This document shows, piece by piece, positions 27,420-33,769 of a stretch of DNA of 33,769 nucleotides. Positions within the stretch are counted from its first letter, which is position 1. Each line of letters starts with the position of its first letter. The position numbers and the translations under genes are program-made. Source of the DNA: Candidatus Peribacteria bacterium RIFCSPHIGHO2_01_FULL_55_13 (lineage in GTDB: Bacteria > Patescibacteriota > Gracilibacteria > Peribacterales > Peribacteraceae); contig MFXS01000010.1 of the NCBI GenBank assembly GCA_001788925.1, positions 1-33,769 on the forward strand, written 5' to 3'. Below the pieces are notes generated by a model. It saw nothing but the letters and a program-made list of their open reading frames with translations, did no database searches and was not told the origin of the DNA.

Positions 27420-28007
27420 TTAATGGAAGAGTGTTGTCATCTCCTCTCCGAGGATGCCGAGAACCGTAGACACATCCGCTCCCATGAGAGGCGCGGCAAG
27501 GACAAGCGCTGCGATGCCCGTGATCACCGTGAGGATGGAGAGACGCTCGGTGAGCGTCCAGGATTTGCCGATCCTTGGATGCGGGTGCTCCAGATAATTG
27601 CGGACATGAATCCATACTTTCAGTGAATCATTGAGAATGAGGAATTTCGGGATGACGGTACCGAGAGCCCGCACCATCGTCAGTTCTGAGCGCAGAAGGC
27701 CCGAGATGCTTGCCACGGCCATCGCATGGTGAAAGTACACGGTGAAGGTCAGTCCGATCATCAGAAGCGCAACATCGAAGAGACTTTCGCGGACCATGCC
27801 CTCGACGGTCTTGCGGAAGCTGAAACGGTGATAATCGCGGTACTTCACGTAATCGAGCGCCATGTGGGCAACGATCAGTGCAGCAAAGGCGCCAAGCGAA
27901 AGGAGCGCGGCGCAGAGGACGGTAATAACGAGATATGCTGCATGAAAAGCCGGCAGTTCGTCATGCCGGTGCGCAAAGAGACGGGCGGAAGCGAGGGTGT
28001 GAGGCAT
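27420..28007 (-). CDS. Hypothetical multi-pass membrane protein
   Basis: Several hydrophobic segments; convergent with ZIP gene. Confidence 0.7.
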   Translation of the reverse strand: MPHTLASARLFAHRHDELPAFHAAYLVITVLCAALLSLGAFAALIVAHMALDYVKYRDYHRFSFRKTVEGMVRESLFDVALLMIGLTFTVYFHHAMAVASISGLLRSELTMVRALGTVIPKFLILNDSLKVWIHVRNYLEHPHPRIGKSWTLTERLSILTVITGIAALVLAAPLMGADVSTVLGILGEEMTTLFH

Positions 28008-28068
28008 AGGGGTGTTTTTGATATTATAACATATTTTTTAATATTAACAAATACCCTGTAGTGCTCTT

Positions 28069-29358
28069 CTACAAGAGAATCTTACGTACTTTTACCAATC
28101 GTTCCCTTACTTCAATCTCAAACCCCCGATCCGTCGGTTCATAGAATTCCGTCCGCTCCACGCCTGTGGGAAAATAATGCGCCGCAACAACGCCACCGAG
28201 AGCATTGTGCGGATACTCGTACCCTTTTCCGTACCCCTGCGACTGCATGCCTTTCACGGGAGCATTGCGCAGATGCATCGGCACCTCGAGTGACGGGATG
28301 GTATTGATCGCGTTCTTGGCAGCACCCATCGCTTTTGTCACCGCATTGCTCTTCGGTGCCTGACCAAGGTACACACAGGCCTGCGCCAGGAAGAATTCTC
28401 CTTCCGGAAAACCCACAAGTTCAAACGCCTGCCAGGCGGAGACCACCATCTGCAGCGCGCGCGGATCGGCATTGCCGATATCTTCCGAGGCAAAAACCGC
28501 CATGCGGCGGAACAGGAAGCGTGGATCTTCGCCGCCTTTGATCATCTTGAAGAGCCACAGCAGCGCAGCATCGACATCGCTGCCACGGAGGGATTTGATG
28601 AATGCCGAGATCGTATCGTAGTGGTCTTCCTGATCGGCATCGTAGCGGGACCTGCGCTCTTTGAAGAGCTTGTCGATCTCCGTAAGGGACAGATTCTTCC
28701 CGGCTGTAAGCGCCGCCAGCTCAAGCGCATTCAGGGCGATGCGCGCGTCGCCGTTGGCGATTGTTGCCAGGCGGGCGATCGCCTCATCAGAAATCTTCAG
28801 CTGCCCTTTGTAGCCGCGGTCATCCGCGACCGCGCTTTTGAGGATTGCTGCAAGCTCTTCAACGCTCAGAGGCTTTAAGAGATAGACATGCGACCGTGAA
28901 ACGAGCGCTGCATTCACATCAAAGTAGGGATTGCCCGTCGTCGCGCCGATGAGGATGACATCGCCGCGCTCCACATAGGGAAGTAACGCATCCTGTTGCG
29001 CGCGGTTGAATCGATGGATTTCGTCGATGAAGAGAACCGTGCGCTGATTGAAGGTGGTTTTCATCCGCTCGGCCTCCTGGCAGACGGCCTTGAGGTCGGC
29101 GACGCCGCTCGTGACGGCATTGAGCTGCATAAACTGCGCCTTGGTGGTCTCGGCGATGATCTTCGCGAGCGTGGTCTTCCCGGTCCCCGGGGGCCCTGCA
29201 AGAATCACGGAAGAAAGCGCGTCGGTTTCAATCGCAGCTCGCAGCGCCGTCCCCTCTCCCACGATCTCGCGCTGGCCAATGAATTCTGAAAGGGTTCGAG
29301 GGCGGACGCGGTAGGCCAGGGGTTCGGTGACAGTCTTTGGGAATGCGGCTTTGGGCAC
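28069..29358 (-). CDS. rarA: Replication-associated recombination protein RarA/MgsA (AAA+ ATPase), GTG start proposed
   Basis: YRVRPRTLSEFIGQREIVGEG; AGPPGTGKTTLAKII; LFIDEIHRFNRAQQDALLPYVERG; ATTGNPYFDVNAALVSRS; upstream ORF extension runs through a REP-like repeat. Confidence 0.93.
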   Translation of the reverse strand: MPKAAFPKTVTEPLAYRVRPRTLSEFIGQREIVGEGTALRAAIETDALSSVILAGPPGTGKTTLAKIIAETTKAQFMQLNAVTSGVADLKAVCQEAERMKTTFNQRTVLFIDEIHRFNRAQQDALLPYVERGDVILIGATTGNPYFDVNAALVSRSHVYLLKPLSVEELAAILKSAVADDRGYKGQLKISDEAIARLATIANGDARIALNALELAALTAGKNLSLTEIDKLFKERRSRYDADQEDHYDTISAFIKSLRGSDVDAALLWLFKMIKGGEDPRFLFRRMAVFASEDIGNADPRALQMVVSAWQAFELVGFPEGEFFLAQACVYLGQAPKSNAVTKAMGAAKNAINTIPSLEVPMHLRNAPVKGMQSQGYGKGYEYPHNALGGVVAAHYFPTGVERTEFYEPTDRGFEIEVRERLVKVRKILL

Positions 29359-29367
29359 GACGATAGT

Positions 29368-29394
29368 GTAGACGTGCCACCGGCACGTCTCTAC
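29368..29394. repeat. Single-unit REP-like hairpin
   Basis: gtagacgtgcc-acc-ggcacgtctctac (stem 29371-29378/29382-29389), same GTAG...CTCTAC ends as 559-620. Confidence 0.7.
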
Positions 29395-29434
29395 CGAAAC
29401 CCATCTTGATTTCGTCGCGGCTGGCCCCATACTG

Positions 29435-29584
29435 ATGGATATGAACTGCGAAACCTGCCACACCCCCACCTGCGAATCCTGCGGAGGCTGCAAATGTCCA
29501 GGCAACGACTGCCTCTGTAAGGACATTTTCGAGAAGAGCGACGAAGCGGGCACGGCGGCCGGCCTCGAAGATACGGAGGTCTAG
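29435..29584 (+). CDS. 49-aa Cys-rich metallothionein-like small protein
   Basis: MDMNCETCHTPTCESCGGCKCPGNDCLCKDIFEKSDEAGTAAGLEDTEV*; eight Cys in 24 residues; stop 4 nt from bcp stop (convergent). Confidence 0.6.
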   Translation: MDMNCETCHTPTCESCGGCKCPGNDCLCKDIFEKSDEAGTAAGLEDTEV

Positions 29585-29587
29585 GCG

Positions 29588-30025
29588 TTATACAAACGTT
29601 GCGATATCGCGCAGCACTTCCTCTGCATGCTCCTCGCAAGCGACCTTGTCATAGATTTTTTTGATCGTTCCATCCGGTGCGATGAGAAAGCTCACGCGTT
29701 TAGGGTAGATCACCCCATCCGCACCGTACGCCGCGATGATCGCCTTGTCCGGATCGGCAAGGAGTGGAAACGGCAGATCGTATTTCTCCGCAAATCGCGC
29801 ATGACTTTCCGCATCGTCTTTGCTCACGCCGAGAATTACGGCCTTCTTTGAAAGCTCGTCAAAGTGATCGCGAAAGCCGCAGGCCTCTGTCGTGCAGCCC
29901 GGCGTATCGTCCTTCGGGTAGAAATAGAGTAGGACGAAGCGGCCGGCATATTCCTGAAGCGAGTGAATCTTCCCGCTCTGGTCGGGTGCTGTGAAAGCCG
30001 GTGCAGAATCGCCAACGTGAAGCAC
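29588..30025 (-). CDS. bcp: Thioredoxin-dependent peroxiredoxin (Bcp/PrxQ)
   Basis: GDSAPAFTAPDQSGKIHSLQEYAGRFVLLYFYPKDDTPGCTTEACGFRD. Confidence 0.95.
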   Translation of the reverse strand: MLHVGDSAPAFTAPDQSGKIHSLQEYAGRFVLLYFYPKDDTPGCTTEACGFRDHFDELSKKAVILGVSKDDAESHARFAEKYDLPFPLLADPDKAIIAAYGADGVIYPKRVSFLIAPDGTIKKIYDKVACEEHAEEVLRDIATFV

Positions 30026-30066
30026 GATGCAATGATAGCCGCTTTCTGCTACAATAGAAGGAACGC

Positions 30067-30459
30067 ATGGCGGACTTCCTCACAACGATGGCACAAGGTC
30101 AAAAGGCGGGCGTAAGTGCTGCCGACCAGAAAAAGATGGGCGAAGCCGCGGCCGCCCCCATGGACGACAAGAAGAATGTCTTCCTGCGAACCATTCTTTC
30201 ACTGATCGACAACGGAGAAATCGACGTCTACCAGCCCCAGACATTTTTGAAGCACGACGTGTACGACAAACTCGATGAGCAGTGGCAGGACAAGACCGAC
30301 CTCGCGCTCATGAACATCGCGAATCTGCTCCAGAGCATCTATCTCTTTCGCGTGAGTAAGCAGACGCCCGACGAATCCCCCATCCTCTCTCAGATGATTG
30401 AAGAATTGTGGCAGATGAAGCAGCGGATCGAAGAGACTCACGACGTTTTCAAGTTCTAA
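30067..30459 (+). CDS. Hypothetical protein, 130 aa
   Basis: Intact ORF MADFLTTMAQGQKAGVSAADQKKMGEAAAAPMDDKKNVFLRTILSLIDNGEIDVYQPQTFL... Confidence 0.7.
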   Translation: MADFLTTMAQGQKAGVSAADQKKMGEAAAAPMDDKKNVFLRTILSLIDNGEIDVYQPQTFLKHDVYDKLDEQWQDKTDLALMNIANLLQSIYLFRVSKQTPDESPILSQMIEELWQMKQRIEETHDVFKF

Positions 30460-30470
30460 CATCTCTGTCC

Positions 30471-30701
30471 ATGAAAAACCCTGAAATCCCCAAGGTACGG
30501 CAGGAACATTCCCGTGAAGCGCTCAAGGATTTGCAGAGCACAGTGAAGCTTGCTCCGGAAGCCATGAAGGAGCGTGATCACATCGTCGACGTTGTTGCAG
30601 ACGCGCGCGGTGAACGATTCGATCTTGTAAAGGCGATGCAGAAGGAGAAGAACGTGCCGAAGGCAGATCTCCGCAAGCTCGAGATGGTTCTTACGGCGTA
30701 A
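30471..30701 (+). CDS. Small hypothetical protein, 76 aa
   Basis: ATG 30471: MKNPEIPKVRQEHSREALKDLQSTVKLAPEAMKERDHIVDVVADARGERFDLVKAMQKEKNVPKADLRKLEMVLTA. Confidence 0.6.
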   Translation: MKNPEIPKVRQEHSREALKDLQSTVKLAPEAMKERDHIVDVVADARGERFDLVKAMQKEKNVPKADLRKLEMVLTA

Positions 30702-30715
30702 GATCTTCAGGGGAA

Positions 30716-30840
30716 AGCCAGTGGATTCTTTGATCATGCTTCCACCCTTCGACTCGTCCCGAGCGCGGGACTCGCTCAGGGCAAGCCATTCGTAATTTCC
30801 TCTGGGGCGAGCCAGTGGATTCTTTGATCATGCTTCCACC
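30716..30840. repeat. 31-bp direct repeat flanking a CCCTTCGAC...GGGCAAGC palindromic repeat at the miaA 3' end
   Basis: agccagtggattctttgatcatgcttccacc at 30716-30746 and 30810-30840; palindromic element 30745-30787. Confidence 0.85.
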
Positions 30841-31756
30841 AGGTCATTTGTCGTTTTGCATATTGCCGAGTCTTTGCTGCAATGATCCCTAAAAGCTTTT
30901 TTGCATTTTCCTCTTTGCTTTTTCCATTCGAAATTGCCTCAGCAATTTCGCGATACCCATGACTCTTCATCCCCGGATCATTCACGGAGTAACCGCGATC
31001 CAGAAGTGACTGCACTTCGCCGATCCAGCCGTCTGCAAACATCTGCTCTGTCCGCGCATTGATCCGCTCGACGAGCTTTTCTCTTGGCCATTCCATGCCG
31101 AAGATCAAAAGATCCCACGGGCATGATCCGGTTTTTTTAAGAGACGATGGGATATCTCCCGTGCTTTCAACAATTTCCATCGCACGGACGACGTAGGGTT
31201 TGTTCTTCAAGGAAAAGGCCGAAGCCGTCTCCGGATCGATCTCCATCAGGCGTGCATACAATGCCACTCCCCCATCCGCATCGTATTGCTGCTCCAATGT
31301 CTGACGTAATACAGGATCACCGCTTGCGACAAATTGCAGATCATCCAAAAGCGCGGAGATGTAGAGCATCGAGCCGCCGACAAGAATTGGAACATTGCCT
31401 CGCCCAAGAACTTCATTGACGATACGCGTTGCCTCACTCTTGTACCACGCTGCCGTTGCTTCTTCTTTCGGATCAAGAACATCCAGAAGATGATGCGGGA
31501 TCCCTTCCATTTCGTTCGGCGTGATCTTCGCTGTCCCGATATCCATGAACCGGTACAGCTGGCGCGAGTCGGCGTTGATGATTTCGGCGACGTTCCATTG
31601 GTGTGGTAGCGGAGGTTCATGAACCTCCGCTGCGGCCTTTGCGACATCGAGGGAGAACGCTGTCTTCCCGCTCGCCGTTGGCCCAAGCACAACGATTAAC
31701 GAATGCCCGGAATTTTGGACATGAAATGTAATCTTTTCTTTCCAATTTGCGGTCAT
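30776..31756 (-). CDS. miaA: tRNA dimethylallyltransferase
   Basis: VVLGPTASGKTAFSLDVAKA; INADSRQLYRFMDIGTAKIT; GIPHHLLDVLDP; GGSMLYISALL; KRQMTWWKHDQRIHWL. Confidence 0.94.
   Translation of the reverse strand: MTANWKEKITFHVQNSGHSLIVVLGPTASGKTAFSLDVAKAAAEVHEPPLPHQWNVAEIINADSRQLYRFMDIGTAKITPNEMEGIPHHLLDVLDPKEEATAAWYKSEATRIVNEVLGRGNVPILVGGSMLYISALLDDLQFVASGDPVLRQTLEQQYDADGGVALYARLMEIDPETASAFSLKNKPYVVRAMEIVESTGDIPSSLKKTGSCPWDLLIFGMEWPREKLVERINARTEQMFADGWIGEVQSLLDRGYSVNDPGMKSHGYREIAEAISNGKSKEENAKKLLGIIAAKTRQYAKRQMTWWKHDQRIHWLAPEEITNGLP
31606..31633. repeat. Palindromic element in frame inside miaA
   Basis: Perfect 24-bp palindrome agcggaggttcatgaacctccgct (31608-31631), encoding AEVHEPPL between Walker A helix and INADSRQ. 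Confidence 0.8.
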
Positions 31757-31847
31757 CGGAATCTATTCCACCATATAAAGACGTCAATGAACACTGCTCC
31801 GATACGCGAAAAGCGGTACAATGATCTGAATCATTTTCCTCCCCTGT

Positions 31848-32489
31848 ATGCACCCTCTGATCCAGTCCGTCGCCAAAAATATCTCCCGCGGCATCATCAC
31901 ACCCCAGAACACGCTGATCCCGACCGTCATCGAAAAGACGCAGTTCGGCGAGCGCGTGTACGACATTTACTCCCGCCTCCTCGAAGAGCGCATCGTCTTC
32001 CTTGGCACGCCGATCAACGACGATGTGGCGAACTCCGTCATCGCGCAGCTGCTCTTCCTGGAAAAGGAAGATCCGAAGAAGGACATTCTCCTCTACGTGA
32101 ACTCTCCCGGAGGACAGGTTACTTCAACCCTCGCGATGTACGACACGATGCAATACGTGAAACCGGATATTTCCACGGTATGTCTCGGCATGGCAGCCTC
32201 CGGCGGAGCAATTATTCTGATGGGCGGAGCCAAGGGAAAGCGCTTCGCGCTGGAGCACAGTGAGATCATGATCCACCAGCCGCTCGGCGGAACCGAAGGT
32301 CAGGCGACCGATATCGCGATCCATGCGGATCACATCATCAAGACGAAAGATCTTTTGAATCAAATGATCGCTAAGCACTCGGGTCAGAAGCTGGAAAAGG
32401 TAAAAAATGACACCGAACGTGATAAATTTATGAGTGCCAAAGACGCCTTGGATTACGGAATTATCGACGGGATTGTGAACAAGCATTAA
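31848..32489 (+). CDS. clpP: ATP-dependent Clp protease proteolytic subunit
   Basis: [86 protein letters not shown]. Confidence 0.96.
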   Translation: MHPLIQSVAKNISRGIITPQNTLIPTVIEKTQFGERVYDIYSRLLEERIVFLGTPINDDVANSVIAQLLFLEKEDPKKDILLYVNSPGGQVTSTLAMYDTMQYVKPDISTVCLGMAASGGAIILMGGAKGKRFALEHSEIMIHQPLGGTEGQATDIAIHADHIIKTKDLLNQMIAKHSGQKLEKVKNDTERDKFMSAKDALDYGIIDGIVNKH

Positions 32490-32514
32490 GCGCACGTAGG
32501 TTATCAATGCACAT

Positions 32515-32580
32515 GTAGAGACGGACCTGTGGTCCGTCTTTTTTTCACGACCAAGAGACGCACGCCACGTGCGTCTCTAC
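32515..32580. repeat. REP-like double-hairpin element (second full copy)
   Basis: gtagagacggacctgtggtccgtctttttttcacgaccaagagacgcacgccacgtgcgtctctac; same two-stem architecture as 559-620; first stem followed by T-run may terminate clpP. Confidence 0.85.
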
Positions 32581-32599
32581 GGTAGACGTTTTCATTTCA

Positions 32600-33046
32600 T
32601 TACATCGTTACCGTTCCCGGCTTCTCGCACGATCCCGATGTGCAACACGAAATCCGAAGCACGAGGAGATAGAGAATGATCCAGACAAAGGCATTGATGG
32701 CAGCGGGCATCGTATCGGCCAGTGAAAGGCCGCCGACCACGGACTTGAGAAGCATGCCTGCGGGGATAGAACCGAGGGCAACGCTCGTGGCCCAGGCTTC
32801 GATATCGCGACGCTTGTCTGCCACGAGCAGGCCTCCGCCGACGATCATGAGGGCCGGCAGAATGTAGGCCCACACGGATCCCAGAATCGAGATAACGCCG
32901 AGACCATCGGCAACCATGCCGCGGAACGCGGAGATGGTCAGATAGTGTGCGATTCCGACAAACACAAGGGAGAGACCGAAGCTGACTCTGAGACAGAGCG
33001 CGACGATCGCCTTCGGAGTTTTAGGGCACCAAGCGGGATTCAACAT
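32600..33046 (-). CDS. DoxX-like membrane protein
   Basis: Four hydrophobic segments: LCLRVSFGLSLVFVGIAHYLTISAFRGMVADGLGVISILGSVWAYILPALMIVGGGLLVADKRRD; ORF extends to 33100. Confidence 0.6.
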   Translation of the reverse strand: MLNPAWCPKTPKAIVALCLRVSFGLSLVFVGIAHYLTISAFRGMVADGLGVISILGSVWAYILPALMIVGGGLLVADKRRDIEAWATSVALGSIPAGMLLKSVVGGLSLADTMPAAINAFVWIILYLLVLRISCCTSGSCEKPGTVTM

Positions 33047-33100
33047 TGGATATGGGGGAGAAATTGGAAACAGTGTTGTCTCCTTTGGAAAAGGAATCAA

Positions 33101-33174
33101 GTTGCGGGTTGCGGGTTTCGGGTTGCTGGATCGTTCCTTGCACGGGCAACATGCCGTTACTCGAAACCCGTAAC
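33101..33174. repeat. Imperfect inverted repeat of GTTGCGGGTTTCGGGT type upstream of tgt
   Basis: gttgcgggtttcgggt (33108-33123) / actcgaaacccgtaac (33159-33174), 14/16 pairing. Confidence 0.6.
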
Positions 33175-33182
33175 TCGAAACT

Positions 33183-33769
33183 ATGTCTTCTCCCTTTACT
33201 CTTCTTCATTCCTCGCCGATAGGCCGTCGTGGCCGGCTGGAGACCGCGCACGGCCCCATCGAAACACCTTTCTTCATGCCCGTGGGAACGGCGGGCGCGA
33301 TGAAAGGACTCACACATGAGGATCTTCTCGCGCTCGGCGCGCAGATCCTGCTGTGCAACACGTACCATCTGCATCTGCATCCCGGAGAAGACACGGTGGC
33401 CAAGGCAGGAGGGCTGCATCATTTCATCCACTGGGAGAAGCCGATCCTCACGGATAGCGGCGGCTACCAGGTCTTTTCCATGGCCCGGATCCGCTCTATT
33501 GACGATTCCGGCGTGACATTCCGTTCGCATGTGGATGGAAGCGAGCACCGGCTGGATCCGAAGTCGGCGATGCACATCCAACACAAGCTCGGGGGCGACA
33601 TCATCATGTGCTTCGACCACTGTCCGCCTTCCACAGCAAAGCGATTGGAGATTCTCGAAGCGACGGACAGAACGCTGCGATGGGCAGAGGAATGTAAGAA
33701 ACAACATCAGATCTTGATCGAGCAAACCCGCCCTTCGACAGAGCTCAGGACAGGCAAACCAGCAAACAA
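33183..33769 (+). CDS. tgt: Queuine/archaeosine tRNA-guanine transglycosylase, 5' part (3' end outside window)
   Basis: ATG 33183, open to window end: MSSPFTLLHSSPIGRRGRLETAHGPIETPFFMPVGTAGAMKGLTHEDL...NTYHLHLHPGEDTV...GLHHFIHWEKPILTDSGGYQVFSMA...MCFDHCPP. Confidence 0.95.
   Translation, partial: MSSPFTLLHSSPIGRRGRLETAHGPIETPFFMPVGTAGAMKGLTHEDLLALGAQILLCNTYHLHLHPGEDTVAKAGGLHHFIHWEKPILTDSGGYQVFSMARIRSIDDSGVTFRSHVDGSEHRLDPKSAMHIQHKLGGDIIMCFDHCPPSTAKRLEILEATDRTLRWAEECKKQHQILIEQTRPSTELRTGKPAN

Noticed and set aside
29359-29553. N-terminal extension of the RarA ORF
   Set aside because: Extension reads through a REP-like hairpin and the antisense strand of the Cys-rich ORF; GTG at 29358 (VPKAAFPKTVTEPLAYRVRP) fits RarA better.
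31848-32489. Inactive ClpP because of AASGGA instead of AASMGA
   Set aside because: Catalytic Ser, His (HSEIMIHQP) and Asp context are retained; only the residue after Ser differs.
1-33769. CRISPR array, tRNA or rRNA genes
   Set aside because: No regularly spaced direct repeats with unique spacers and no recognisable tRNA or rRNA sequence on either strand by eye; tRNAscan/Infernal not run.

Overview
The window reads as a bacterial chromosomal segment, mostly moderate-to-high GC, densely packed on both strands. Gene content and small domain-level oddities suggest a Patescibacteria/CPR or Peregrinibacteria-like genome, but this is inference and was not tested. Recognisable housekeeping genes: glmS (3' end), a class B PBP (ftsI-like), a GspE/PilB-family ATPase, a FecR-like protein, a nitroreductase, an RluA-family pseudouridine synthase, tyrS, msrB, a XerC/D-type recombinase, a DUF218 protein, pgk, a WecA/MraY-family transferase, an M23 peptidase, a TsaE-HD fusion, a ZIP transporter, rarA/mgsA, bcp, miaA, clpP, a DoxX-like protein and tgt (5' part). 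Main points of interest: (1) tyrS is separated from its native C-terminal S4 domain by ~1.8 kb. The break is flanked by an identical GAATTCA heptamer in the same codon phase, so precise deletion would rebuild a full-length TyrS. The intervening DNA carries a translationally coupled S4/zinc-ribbon ORF. (2) An AT-rich cassette of two overlapping GIY-YIG proteins plus a tyrosine recombinase truncates an ORF6N gene, with a dif-like site (11+6+11) upstream of the recombinase. (3) Several short palindromic or repeat elements lie in frame inside conserved genes (miaA, tsaE, tgt), and a repeat-associated duplication lies at the miaA 3' end. (4) Small unlisted ORFs include a 49-aa Cys-rich, metallothionein-like protein. 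No rRNA, tRNA or CRISPR array was recognised.
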